Shown here: piece after piece, positions 1-9,800 of the stretch
Layout: the number at the start of each line of letters is the position of its first letter
Numbering within the stretch: the first letter of the stretch is position 1
Origin: Acidobacteriota bacterium
GTDB lineage: Bacteria > Acidobacteriota > Terriglobia > Bryobacterales > Bryobacteraceae
Reading direction: 5' to 3'
DNA: 56,504 nt
Assembly (NCBI GenBank): GCA_016213775.1
Contig: JACQZR010000226.1
Coordinates: 1 to 56,504 of the forward strand
Position numbers and translations under genes: made by a program
Notes under the pieces: generated by a model
Told to the model about the DNA's origin: nothing
Database searches by the model: none
What the model saw: the letters and a program-made list of their open reading frames with translations, nothing else

Positions 1-6
1 CTTCGG

Positions 7-657
7 CTACGGAAAATACGGATTCAGTTCCTGATAGAACGTCCGCATGAACGTCTTTGCCGCCTCGGTTGCCGCATCCACATCACCGTTCATCACCGGC
101 AGCGTCACCTTGACCACCGCCGCATCCGACCGGTTGTAGCGGATCGCATCCACTACCGTGTACACCTTCGCCATGTACTCGCTGGCCACCGTGCGGTGCT
201 TGGTCTGATACCAGTACAGAACCAGTGATTTGGAATCTCCGCGCGACACTACGTAGCGGTTCACTTCCACAGGGGGCGCGCCTTCCACATCCACGTAAAG
301 CTTATCGTTCACCAGCGGCATCCAACCGCTTCCCGGCAGGCAATTCTTCGGCGAATGCGGTGCTTTGCCGGCCCTCTGCGTAGTGAAGTACGCGATAAAG
401 AGGTTGCCCCCGCGCTGCATTTTGGAGTTGGCGTAATAGCGGGTGATGACCTCATCCGCCTTCAGAATCTCCATCTCCTCTTTCTCCAGCGTTCCTTCCT
501 GTATCATCTTCCAATCGCCGAATTCCTTTGGAAACTCCGACAGCGATTTCACGACCCGCGTTGGTTCGGGCCGCGACATGCCATAGAAAATGCCCGCATG
601 CGCCAGCAACAGCGCCGTCAGAATCTTCGCCCGGCTCGATTCGAGAAAATCAAACAT
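7..657 (-). CDS. epsI: EpsI family exosortase-associated protein
   Basis: A 216-residue protein with one N-terminal membrane segment (about residues 12-28) followed by an extracytoplasmic domain. The stretch HSPKNCLPGSGW near residue 100 is the conserved Cys-containing signature of the EpsI family, whose members accompany exosortases and are linked to exopolysaccharide export or protein sorting. The ATG start overlaps the last 8 bases of the exosortase gene upstream, so the two are probably translationally coupled. The family's exact biochemical role is not established. Confidence 0.9.
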   Translation of the reverse strand: MFDFLESSRAKILTALLLAHAGIFYGMSRPEPTRVVKSLSEFPKEFGDWKMIQEGTLEKEEMEILKADEVITRYYANSKMQRGGNLFIAYFTTQRAGKAPHSPKNCLPGSGWMPLVNDKLYVDVEGAPPVEVNRYVVSRGDSKSLVLYWYQTKHRTVASEYMAKVYTVVDAIRYNRSDAAVVKVTLPVMNGDVDAATEAAKTFMRTFYQELNPYFP

Positions 658-1579
658 TGGCCGTCTTTGCCCCTTTCCTCCGGTTGTAGATCCAGTTTAT
701 CCCCGCGTGTACGCCCACCAGAATCGCCAGATCCACAACGTAGACAATCCAGCCCTCGGCGGTATGATAGGCCCCCCGCGCCAGTTCGGGATTGATCTCG
801 CTTAGCACACCAGTCATAGTCACCCGGCTGGCATTGGCCGCGATCGCAATCGGCACAGTGGCCACAAACAACGCCCACTTCATCCAAGGCTTGCGGTCGA
901 AAAAGAACCCGTATACCAACGAAAGAAACGTCAACGACAGCAGCGACCGGATCCCGCTACAAGCTTCCACAACCGACAGCTTCTGGCTGGGCAGTTCCAG
1001 AATGTTGCCGTCACGCACGACAGGGATGCCTACACCTCCAAGCACCACCTCAGCGACCCGGCTGGCCAGTAACTGCAAAGGAAACGTGATCTGGTTATAT
1101 ATGATGGATGGAATAGGCACCATGAAGCACAGCAGGAACAGCGGGAAGCCAAGTACCTTCAGTGCGGGTATTCCACCCAGGAAAAGCACGCATCCCACTA
1201 TCGAGACTATGATAGCCGTGCGCGAAATAAACAGTTCGGCGCCCAGTGTGCCCACCAGTGCCTGCACGGCCCCCAAGAGGATCAGCAACAACCCCAGGTT
1301 GCTCGGTTTCAACACGGTAGCCGCGAGTTCGTCACGTTTCTGCCATGCGATGTAAACAGCGATCACGGGGACGAAGAAGCCATGGCCCATGTCCTCGTCG
1401 TTCATCCACTGTTGAATGAGACGCTGCCCAATCGGCGCGTAACAGATACCGAGCAGTACAGCGAACCAGACTGCTTGCTTGATCCACCGCGTCCCCAAAC
1501 CGGCGTTGGGTTGCAGTTGCTCCGGCGTAACTTCCAAAGTTGACTCCATTGTCATCCCAGCGGCCGGCGAAACGGACAC
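650..1579 (-). CDS. Exosortase (multi-pass membrane transpeptidase-like protein)
   Basis: Polytopic membrane protein with the exosortase signatures in order: GHGFFVPVIAVYIAW near residue 65, VVEACSGIRSL with the candidate catalytic Cys207, NASRVTMTG with Arg252 and YHTAEGW with His272. Exosortases are thought to process PEP-CTERM-type C-terminal sorting signals during export with exopolysaccharide. It forms a two-gene unit with epsI. The furthest start is GTG (1579); ATG codons at residues 9 and 11 are plausible alternatives because no strong ribosome site separates them. I saw no obvious PEP-CTERM tail among the complete proteins of this window, so the substrates lie elsewhere. Confidence 0.92.
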   Translation of the reverse strand: MSVSPAAGMTMESTLEVTPEQLQPNAGLGTRWIKQAVWFAVLLGICYAPIGQRLIQQWMNDEDMGHGFFVPVIAVYIAWQKRDELAATVLKPSNLGLLLILLGAVQALVGTLGAELFISRTAIIVSIVGCVLFLGGIPALKVLGFPLFLLCFMVPIPSIIYNQITFPLQLLASRVAEVVLGGVGIPVVRDGNILELPSQKLSVVEACSGIRSLLSLTFLSLVYGFFFDRKPWMKWALFVATVPIAIAANASRVTMTGVLSEINPELARGAYHTAEGWIVYVVDLAILVGVHAGINWIYNRRKGAKTANV

Positions 1580-1677
1580 ACAACCGCCATGTCATTCAGT
1601 TAATCACACAAACTCGTAGATTCACAACCTGACACTCAGGCGCACAAGGCTGATACGCGTAGAATGAGAAGAGATAC

Positions 1678-3429
1678 ATGAAGGCTCTGCTGCTACTGGC
1701 CGCCCTCTCCCTGAAAGCCCAACCCCTCTGGGATCCCGCGCAACCTGTCCGCTCTGGAATGCGCGGGTCGGGAGTCACTGTCTTCTCCGGGATGAAGATC
1801 GAACCGTTCACCGCGGAAATTCTCGGCGTTCTGGAAAACGCAGGGCCAAAGCAGTCGATTATTCTCGCTCGACTATCCGGCGGCCCCCTTGCCCAAACCG
1901 GAGTGCTGCAGGGAATGAGCGGTAGCCCTGTCTACATCGACGGGAAGTTGATCGGCGCAGTTGGACTGGCGTTCAACCTGGCAAAAGAACCGATCGCCGG
2001 CATCCGCCCGATTCACGAAATGATCGATAGCACTCGCCCGTCGAACCAGCGCGCACGCCTCCACCTCCCGTGCCTGCTCTCCAATAGCGGATGTCCGGAA
2101 ACCGCATTGCTACCCCAGTCCAAAGCGGCCGACTTCCCCTTTGGCGAACACCGCCTGTCGGAGATCGCTACCCCGGTGTCGTTCTCCGGATTCCCCGCCT
2201 CGGCAATTGAGCGATTCGCGCCGCAGTTGCGCAGTCTAGGCCTGGAACCGCGCCAGGGACTGACAGGCGGCAGCGGCTCACGCCTGCCGATCGGAAATCC
2301 CGCGCAGCTCAAGCCCGGCGCCATGATCAGCGTGCAACTCGTATCCGGCGACATGAGCATCGGCGCGGATGGTACGGTTACCCACATCGATGGCCGCAAC
2401 CTGTACGCCTTCGGCCACCGCTTCGTCTCGCTCGGCGACGTGGATCTGCCCTTCGCCAGTTCCGAGGTGATCACCCTGCTCCCTAACCTGGGCACCTCTT
2501 TCAAGATTTCCTCGGCGCGCGAATGGCTGGGCACCATCAACCATGATTCCTCCACCGCCGTCCGCGGCCAATTGGGCACCAAGGCGCGAATGACCCCCAC
2601 CACCATCCAGGTACGCGGCGGCGGTAAAACCTCGCGCTATCAAATCGAGATTGTGCGCGATCCCGCCATGACGCCGTTCCTTCTTCAAATGACCACCTTC
2701 GCCGCCATCGAAGCCACGGAACGCGTGGTTGGCGCTGTCAGCTTTCAGGTCCGCCAGCGAATCGACTTTGAGAACGCCGAACCGATGGAGTCATTCAACA
2801 TCTTCTCCGGCGAGTTCAGCTCCGCCATGCAGGCCGCCCAGAACGGTGCGATTCCACTCGCCTACGCGCTGCAACAAGGCTTCCCGGAACTGGCAGTCAA
2901 AAACATCACTCTCGACATCGACGCCACGCCCGCGCGTAATCAGGTGCAGGTGGAGGACGTAATCCCCGAACATCGTACCGTTCGGCCCGGCGAAACAGTG
3001 CGGCTTCGCGTACTCTTCGCGGGCGAAGGCAAGCGCTTCACCCGGACTGCGGAGTACAGGGTCCCCGTCGGTGCCACCCCCGGCTTGCTGCAACTCACCG
3101 TCGCCGACGGACCCACCGCCAATCTGCTCGAGTTGCGCAACGTGGTGCTCACGACTCCGCGCGGCGCCGCTCAAGTTGCCCGCCTGTTGAATCAACTCCG
3201 CACCAACACCAGCGCTTTCCTCCGTATCTGGCGCGCGGAGACTGCCTACATTTCCCAAGGGGAGGACCTGCCCCGCCCACCACCCTCGGCCGCCAATCTC
3301 CTCTCCCGGTCACAAGGAGCCAGTGCTATCGGACTCAACTACACATCCAAAATCGCCGAAGTGGAAATCCCAATCAAGACCACGATGGTCACCGGCTCCA
3401 AGACCATCGCCGTTGAAGTTAAAGAATGA
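1678..3429 (+). CDS. SpoIVB-like peptidase S55 domain protein, secreted
   Basis: A 583-residue protein with a short signal peptide (residues 1-14). Residues 25-115 carry the S55 signature LQGMSGSPVYIDGKLIGAV, with the candidate nucleophile Ser81. A later NLYAFGHRF motif near residue 245 supplies a His of the type expected for the general base. In sporulating bacteria S55 proteases act in signalling cascades; here, in a non-sporulating context, the enzyme is more likely an envelope or secreted protease. The C-terminal half is beta-rich without a recognised domain. Its stop codon overlaps the next gene's start (ATGA), so the pair is probably co-translated. The ATG follows a GAGAAGAG ribosome site. 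Confidence 0.85.
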   Translation: MKALLLLAALSLKAQPLWDPAQPVRSGMRGSGVTVFSGMKIEPFTAEILGVLENAGPKQSIILARLSGGPLAQTGVLQGMSGSPVYIDGKLIGAVGLAFNLAKEPIAGIRPIHEMIDSTRPSNQRARLHLPCLLSNSGCPETALLPQSKAADFPFGEHRLSEIATPVSFSGFPASAIERFAPQLRSLGLEPRQGLTGGSGSRLPIGNPAQLKPGAMISVQLVSGDMSIGADGTVTHIDGRNLYAFGHRFVSLGDVDLPFASSEVITLLPNLGTSFKISSAREWLGTINHDSSTAVRGQLGTKARMTPTTIQVRGGGKTSRYQIEIVRDPAMTPFLLQMTTFAAIEATERVVGAVSFQVRQRIDFENAEPMESFNIFSGEFSSAMQAAQNGAIPLAYALQQGFPELAVKNITLDIDATPARNQVQVEDVIPEHRTVRPGETVRLRVLFAGEGKRFTRTAEYRVPVGATPGLLQLTVADGPTANLLELRNVVLTTPRGAAQVARLLNQLRTNTSAFLRIWRAETAYISQGEDLPRPPPSAANLLSRSQGASAIGLNYTSKIAEVEIPIKTTMVTGSKTIAVEVKE

Positions 3430-5672
3430 TGCGCACCCTCCCCAAGCTCCTTCCAGTGCTGCTGCTTGCCCTCGCCTTGAACGCCGCGAGCACCGTCTAC
3501 TGGGAAATCAACACCTACCAGGAATTCCTCAAAGGCAAGCTGCAAGGCCTCTCCCTGCTGCGCGATGGCTCGCTCCAGATCGCGCCACGCTCGCAGAGGC
3601 TTTTCACTTCCGATCAACCAGTGATCTGGAGCATCGCGCGCTCTCCGCAAGGGCATCTCTACGTCGCCACCGGACATCGCGGCCAAGTCTATCGCATCGA
3701 TCCCGCGGGCAAGAGCGAACTCTATTGGACCGCGCCGGAACCCGAAGTGTTCGCGTTGGCGATTCATGCCGACGGCTCGCTCTTCGCCGCCACCTCGCCC
3801 GACGGCAAGATCTACCGCATCCGGAGCGGCGCACCCAGCGAATACTTCGCTCCCAAATCAAAGTACATCTGGACACTGGCCTTCGCGCCCGATGGCACGC
3901 TCTACGCAGGCACCGGTGACGAAGGCAAGGTGTTCCGCATCACGGCGCAAGGCACGGGCGAAGTCTGGTACGAAACGGGACAGTCCAATGTGACAGCCCT
4001 CGCCTTCGACGCACAGAAACGTCTGTTAGCTGGAACGGAACCCAACGGCCTCCTCTACCGCATCAGTGCCAAGGACCAAGCCTTCGTCCTGTACGATTCC
4101 ACCTTCCCCGAAATCCGCGCCATCATCCCATCCGCCGATGGCGGCCTCTACCTCGCAGCGCTCGGTGGAGCCTTTTCCAAAAAGCAGGCCGGCGCAGCGG
4201 GAGCGGTTTCTCAAATCGGATCGGGCACCATGGTGACGGCGCCCACCACCACTATCACCGTGGAAGCCGCGCAAGTGCAAAGCGGAATCGAAATCAAGCC
4301 CAAGGCGGACGCACCCAAGCCCGCCGCGCCCACGACGCCGCAAACCACCGCCGTCACTGCGCCTATTGTGGAAATGTCAGGTGTGGACAAGTCCGCCCTC
4401 ATCCGCATCCACCCCGACCTCCGCGCTGAAACGCTCTGGGTCTCCAAAGAAGAAAATATCTACGACCTCGCTCCATCGGGCAGCGAAATTCTGTTCGCCA
4501 CCGACAGCCAGGGCCGCGTCTACCGTCTGGAATCCGACCGCAAGCCTACCCTGCTGCTGGAGACCCGCGAAGGGGAAACGACGCGCCTGCTCCATCTGAG
4601 CGATGGGCTGCTCGCGGCAACGTCCCATAACGGTTCGCTCCTTCGCATCGGCGCGCAACCCGGCGACGCCGGCACATACGAGTCGCCAGTGCATGACGCC
4701 ACCAACACCGCGCGCTGGGGCCGGCTACAGTGGCGGGCTCGCACTCCCGCTTCCGCAAAAGTCGCCCTCCGCACGCGCAGCGGCAACTCGTCCCGCCCCG
4801 ACAAAACCTGGAGCGACTGGTCCGCGCCCATCGAAACCACCGGCGCCCAGATCGCCAGCCCCAACGCACGTTTCATTCAATGGAAGGCCGAATTCGCCGG
4901 CAAGTCCGGAAACACGCCGCAGCTCGACAGCGTGACCATCGCTTACCTGCCGCAGAACACCCCGCCCATCGTCAAATCCGTAACCGTAACCTCCCAAGCC
5001 TCAGCGGTCACCACAACAAAGGCATCTTCTTCCACTGCCACCAACGCGGTCTACAGCATCACGGTGAGCGACTCGACCGAAACCGCATCCACCACATCTT
5101 CCGGCAACCCCACCCAAACCGTCACCCGCCCGGTGAACGGCCAGATCGTCATCACCTGGCAGGCCGAAGACACCGACAGCGACAAGTTGGCGTATTCGGT
5201 TTTCTTCCGTGGTGAAGAAGAGAGCGAGTGGAAGCTGCTCAAGCAGAACCACACGGAACTGGCTCTCACACTCGACGCAGACGTCTTTGCCGACGGCCGC
5301 TATTTCTTCAAGGTGATCGCCTCGGACGCGCCATCCAACCCCGCCGCCGATGCGCGCGAAGGGGACTTGGTCAGTTCTCTGATGCTGATCGACAATACGC
5401 CGCCGTCCATCACACTCACCACGCAGCGCGAGGCCGGCGGGTTACGAATCGTGGTGGACGCCAAGGACGCCGCATCAGCCGTTCGCCGCGCCGAATACTC
5501 CATCGACGCCGGCCCGTGGATGACACTCGCGCCCGAGGATGGCGTTGCCGACACTCTGCAGGAACGGTTTGCAGGCCTCGCCGCAACGGTGCCGGCAGGA
5601 GAACACATCCTCGTGGTGAGAGCCTACGACACAGCGGGCAACGCAGGCCTGGCTAAGATCATCTTACGATGA
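3426..5672 (+). CDS. Secreted beta-propeller protein with C-terminal Ig/Fn3-like region
   Basis: A 748-residue protein with a signal peptide (about residues 1-21). Residues 60-220 hold repeating blades of roughly 45 residues with the pattern LYxGTGxxGxVYRI, typical of NHL/YVTN-like propellers. A low-complexity Thr/Ala linker (about 270-315) follows, then more propeller and Ig-like sequence that includes DNTPPSITL near residue 655. Function unknown; a surface scaffold or sugar/protein-binding role is inferred. It is translationally coupled to the S55 protease, which suggests shared action outside the cytoplasm. Its last 64 codons are duplicated downstream (see 6502-6695). Confidence 0.75.
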   Translation: MMRTLPKLLPVLLLALALNAASTVYWEINTYQEFLKGKLQGLSLLRDGSLQIAPRSQRLFTSDQPVIWSIARSPQGHLYVATGHRGQVYRIDPAGKSELYWTAPEPEVFALAIHADGSLFAATSPDGKIYRIRSGAPSEYFAPKSKYIWTLAFAPDGTLYAGTGDEGKVFRITAQGTGEVWYETGQSNVTALAFDAQKRLLAGTEPNGLLYRISAKDQAFVLYDSTFPEIRAIIPSADGGLYLAALGGAFSKKQAGAAGAVSQIGSGTMVTAPTTTITVEAAQVQSGIEIKPKADAPKPAAPTTPQTTAVTAPIVEMSGVDKSALIRIHPDLRAETLWVSKEENIYDLAPSGSEILFATDSQGRVYRLESDRKPTLLLETREGETTRLLHLSDGLLAATSHNGSLLRIGAQPGDAGTYESPVHDATNTARWGRLQWRARTPASAKVALRTRSGNSSRPDKTWSDWSAPIETTGAQIASPNARFIQWKAEFAGKSGNTPQLDSVTIAYLPQNTPPIVKSVTVTSQASAVTTTKASSSTATNAVYSITVSDSTETASTTSSGNPTQTVTRPVNGQIVITWQAEDTDSDKLAYSVFFRGEEESEWKLLKQNHTELALTLDADVFADGRYFFKVIASDAPSNPAADAREGDLVSSLMLIDNTPPSITLTTQREAGGLRIVVDAKDAASAVRRAEYSIDAGPWMTLAPEDGVADTLQERFAGLAATVPAGEHILVVRAYDTAGNAGLAKIILR

Positions 5673-5773
5673 ACAAAGCCCTGGTTCGAAACCCCAACAC
5701 CGCCCGATTCGCCACCCGAACCAAACAATATCCACCCAGCCTGTCCGTCCACATATGAGAGTTGCTCCGAGAA

Positions 5774-6043
5774 TCACTCCGGCTGCAACTGAATTGTGAA
5801 CATCAAAGGGGTAATGCAATCATCCTCCGTCCAGCAAGCCTGACCTTCCAAAATTGTTTTCAGAGTCTTCGGCGGGAACGTGTCGGACAACGCGTGGCAC
5901 GAAACCGTCACGCGCCGACCGTCCTTGTGCTGAAAACGCCGGTGACTCCCTTTACCGCCGCGCAAGACAAAACCATCTTGCAGGAGAGCAGTTATGACTT
6001 CACGGGCTGTGAGGCTTCGGAGATTGGCGTAGTTGATGCCCAT
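5774..6043 (-). CDS. hicA: HicA-type mRNA interferase toxin
   Basis: An 89-residue protein with the HicA double-stranded-RNA-binding fold pattern: LTAREVITALLQDGFVLRGG, then KGSHRRFQHKDGRRVTV with the catalytic His34 and a trailing PPKTLKTIL helix. HicA toxins cleave mRNA and block translation. The C-terminal tail of about 25 residues is longer than in most HicA proteins. It starts with ATG four bases after the hicB stop, so this is a hicB-hicA order with a shared promoter. Confidence 0.88.
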   Translation of the reverse strand: MGINYANLRSLTAREVITALLQDGFVLRGGKGSHRRFQHKDGRRVTVSCHALSDTFPPKTLKTILEGQACWTEDDCITPLMFTIQLQPE

Positions 6044-6047
6044 CGAC

Positions 6048-6293
6048 TCATACGGTGACCGCTACGCGTTCATCGGAGAAAACCGCTACGTCCTCCCGGG
6101 GGCCGCTCGGAATGGGGATGTTGTCTTCGAGCAACTCGTCGATCACGAGCTGCACTACTTCCTGGATGTGCCGAAACGCCTCCTCGCGAGTGTTGCCCCA
6201 TGTGGCGGCGCCATAGCTTCCGAGCGCGGGACAATAGGAGTGCCAGCGGTCTCCGTCCGGTTCCACGATGACCTTGAAGGTGTATGTCTTCAA
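6048..6293 (-). CDS. hicB: HicB-type antitoxin
   Basis: A short HicB_lk antitoxin with the partial RNase H-like core: KTYTFKVIVEPDGDRWHSYCPALG, then GNTREEAFRHIQEVVQLVIDE. It is expected to bind and neutralise HicA. No C-terminal helix-turn-helix or ribbon-helix-helix domain is visible, so it may not bind the operator alone. I place the start at TTG 6293 (Met-Lys-Thr-Tyr-Thr-Phe), the normal family start. A GTG at 6311 is also in frame, but it sits only five bases downstream of the -10 element and would need a leaderless message. Confidence 0.82.
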   Translation of the reverse strand: MKTYTFKVIVEPDGDRWHSYCPALGSYGAATWGNTREEAFRHIQEVVQLVIDELLEDNIPIPSGPREDVAVFSDERVAVTV

Positions 6294-6315
6294 ATCGGAT
6301 CTCAGTTTCACCTTC

Positions 6316-6344
6316 AGTGTAGGGTGGTTTCAGTGAATCGTCAA
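6316..6344 (-). promoter_or_regulatory. Promoter of hicBA with CACTGAA repeats
   Basis: On the minus strand a -35 TTGACG (6344-6339) and a -10 TACACT (6321-6316) are separated by exactly 17 bases, a near-consensus sigma-70 promoter. CACTGAA occurs twice and a related AACTGAG once across the promoter and start region, a plausible operator for autoregulation. The predicted start of transcription is about 6309, leaving a leader of roughly 15 bases before the TTG start. Confidence 0.6.
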
Positions 6345-6501
6345 TGAAGGGTCTTGATGCTGTCAATCAGCACAGCCGCGCGACAACTTGCCCCGGATCG
6401 ATGTTGCGAAACAGCACACACGCAGCCTAACCGCCCAACGTCCACACTCGCTGTCCGTCGTCTTCATCACTGTTTTTCACGGTGGCCATTAGGTCGTTTT
6501 C

Positions 6502-6695
6502 CCGTTCGCCGCGCCGAATACTCCATCGACGCCGGCCCGTGGATGACACTCGCGCCCGAGGATGGCGTTGCCGACACTCTGCAGGAACGGTTTGCAGGCC
6601 TCGCCGCAGCGGTGCCCAATGGCGAACACATCCTCGTGGTAAGAGCCTACGACACGGCGGGCAACGCAGGACTATCGAAGTTGATCCTGAGATAA
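6502..6695 (+). repeat. Second copy of the propeller gene's 3' end (gene remnant)
   Basis: Positions 6502-6695 repeat 5479-5672 at a constant offset of 1023 bases and end at an equivalent in-frame stop (TAA instead of TGA). The first 107 bases are identical. The last 87 differ at about 18 positions, many synonymous (for example CTG/CTA and TTA/CTG Leu codons, CGA/AGA Arg codons), so this copy evolved under coding constraint. Nothing upstream provides a start or the rest of a gene, so it is the tail of a lost paralogue or the far side of an insertion that brought in hicBA. The rest of 6312-6801 shows no gene; the last 60 bases hold a likely promoter (TACACT at 6783) for the next gene. Confidence 0.85.
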
Positions 6696-6801
6696 GAGGC
6701 TCCCCCCGCCATTCGTTCCAGTACGCATGGTCCCAATAGCCTAAGGGTCCAATAAATCATATATTTGTAAGCCGTTTCGTGGTACACTCCGGGAATCCCC
6801 G

Positions 6802-9800
6802 ATGCTGATCATTCTTTTGCTGGCCCTTGGGCTTTGCGCCCCTCTCTATTCACAAGTTGCCGGTCCCAATATCAACATGGTTACCGGCGATCTCCTGGGC
6901 AGTGGAGATCCGTTTCTCCAGCGGCAGAACGAACCCAGTATCGCGGTGTCTTCCCGCTCCACATCCCACTTAATGGCGGTGGCGAACGACTACCGCCTGG
7001 TCGACGTGCCAGGTCTGCTCGACGGCTCCGACGAGATCGGCGATGTATGGCTGGGCATCTTCCGCTCCACCGACGGCGGCGCGTCCTGGAAGAGCGCCGT
7101 TCTGCCCGGATGTCCGTACAATATTCCTTCCTGCACCGCGGACCCCTCCTCTCCCATCAACCGGCGCATGGCTGCCGCCGACGGGACCATTCGCCCCGGT
7201 CCGAACGGAATGTTCCTCATGAACGGGATCGCATTCGACCGCGGCAAGAACGCCACGAGTGACATCTTTGTCACCCGCTTCATGGACTTGAACAACAAGG
7301 AGAATGGCAACCCCTTCGCTTACCTGGACACCATAGTCATCGACTCCGGCACATCGGGACAGTTCCTCGACAAGCCGTGGATTGCTACGGCGCTCGTCCC
7401 CGGAACCACCAGGACGTGCTCCGTTGGAGGAGCCAATGGAGTCCCACCACAGACGTTCCCGGCCTTCGACGTCTACCTGGTGTACGCAAAGTTCACCGGC
7501 TCCTCCACCAAACCAAGTTCCGCCATCATGTTCACCAAGTCCGAGGATTGCGGCAAAACCTGGAGCAAGTCCCCTGTCAAGCTGAGCGAATCGAACTCGT
7601 TCAATCAAGGCACCGCCCTCGCCGTGAATCCTCTTAATGGCGATGTGCATGTCGCATGGCGCCGTTCGGCGTCGAGCAGCGACACGGATGCCATCCTGGT
7701 CACCAAGTGGACCCGCGCAACCGATTCCTGGATTCAGCCCGCAAAGGTAGCCGTCACTCTTCCCGCTGACTCGTTCTTCGACCAGCCCAAAATGACAGGT
7801 TCAGCCTTGGCCTTCCGCGCAAAAGCCTTTCCCACAATGACTGTCGATCACCTCGGACGCGTGTACCTGGCATGGCCGCAGCGCGGTCTGGCGCCTGCTC
7901 CTTTCGAAAGCAACGCCCGCATTGTTGTCGCCACTTCTTCGGACGGTATCAACTTCCCGGTCGCACAGCAGAGGGTGGCGGACCCCTACTCTGCCGGTGG
8001 CCATCAGCTCATGCCTTCCATCACTTTTGCTGGTGGGAGGCTGATGCTCGTCTATTACGACAGCCGCGACTCCCAGACTTACGGCAGGTACACGGCATTG
8101 GGTGGGGGAGAATATCGCGAAGAGCGCGTGCGGGTTGGCGATCCGAACAAACCTTTCACCGGAGACAAAGGCAGGTTCGTGATGGACGATCGCACTCTGC
8201 CGCGATTACATACAGTGGACCTCCGGGGAGTCCAGGCAATTCCCGCCTCAGCCGGCGCCGCGGACATATCTCCATCGTTCGGCGCTTCGTTCCGCATCTC
8301 CCAATACCAATTCGGGAAGTTGCCGCTCGGCGACCGGTCGAAATTCCCCGATGGCAACACCCCGCAAGTAGCCATCCAGCTACAGTACAACCCGCCCAAC
8401 TTCCCAATGTTCGCGCGCGGAACCGCCTCCTTCATTGGGGACTATGTGGAAGTTGCAGGCCCCGTCTACCTGCCCAAGACCGGCGGAGGCTGGGAGTATA
8501 ACCTCACCAACTCCGAGTTTGCAATCTTCCACGCCGCCTGGGCCGACAACCGCAACGTCCGCCCTCCCAAGTTGCCGGCCACCTGGCAGAATTACACCCC
8601 CGTAGCGTCCGCCGGCGGCGTCAGCAGCTACGATTCCTCGCAGTCCAGGCCTTCCTGCCTCCCCGGACAGGAAGGCATGCGCAACCAGGACATCTACTCC
8701 GCGCGCATCTCCGGAGGACTCCTCGTCACCGCACTCGGCAATCAGAAGCCCCTGTCTGCTTCCATCTCCAGAGCCTATTCCGTCCTGGTCCAGAATCAGA
8801 CCAGATCCCAGAAAATTTTCCGGCTCGACATCACGAATCAGCCATCGCCGTCAGGTACGGCTTCGTTCCTTTTTAGCTCGGACCTGCGCACCCTCTATGT
8901 AGTGATCGCTCCCCGAAGCTCCGTTTCGCGAACGGTGTTTATCCAAAGTTCCAACGCGAAAGCCACAGTCAAGGTCGCGATCGTGGAAGTGGCGGCGGTC
9001 CCGCCTTCAGGTGGAAGTTCGCCTCCACTTCCCGGCGGACTACAGAGTTCCGTGGCGCTCAATCCGGACATTGTCAATCCGGACATCGTCAATCCCGATA
9101 TCGTAAACCCCGACATCGTCAACCCGGACATCGTCGTGGCGGAAAGCTATAACCCGGATATCGTCGCACCCATTAAGGCTAATCCGGACATCGTGAACCC
9201 TGACATCGTCAACCCGGACATCGTCAATCCAGACATCGTCAATCCCGACATCGTGAACCCCGACATCGTCAACCCGGACATTGTCAATCCCGACATCGTG
9301 AACCCCGACATCGTCAACCCGGACATTGTCAATCCCGACATCGTCGCAGCGGACATTTCCGCGGGCTATTCGGACACCATCTGGTCAGTGAAGAACATCG
9401 GCAACACGGCGGCGTCCTACCTCACCAAGCTCTTCTCGCGCGATACCCTCACTGTCTGCTCGCCGGGCCAGACTACGGGGTGCGTCAAGCTCCAGTTGTT
9501 CCTGAAGAAAGGCTACCGCACCAATACCGCCGGCGTCGGCGGCAATGCGTGCAAGCTCGGCTATCAACTCCAGAACCAGTTGGTCACCATAGTGAACACT
9601 CCCCAATTCACGATGGTCAACAACCTCCCCGATCCGTCGGCTGTCACTGATCCCTCCGTCTCCAATCCGACGCTGGCGCTGCAGCCCGGCGAGGAGGCAC
9701 AGCTTGTATTGCGCTCGTTTGGTGGATTCGATCCACGCAACATCATCACACCCGTTGTCGTCGCCCAGGCCCCCAAAGGCGCTAACGCGATCGCGCCAAT

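Noticed and set aside
5676-5720. GGTTCGAAACC resembling a tRNA T-loop
   Set aside because: No acceptor, D or anticodon stem can be built around it and no CCA end is present.
9061-9345. Regular 15-base repeats that might suggest a CRISPR array
   Set aside because: No unique spacers of CRISPR length; the repeats are contiguous and translate in frame to NPDIV inside a long gene.
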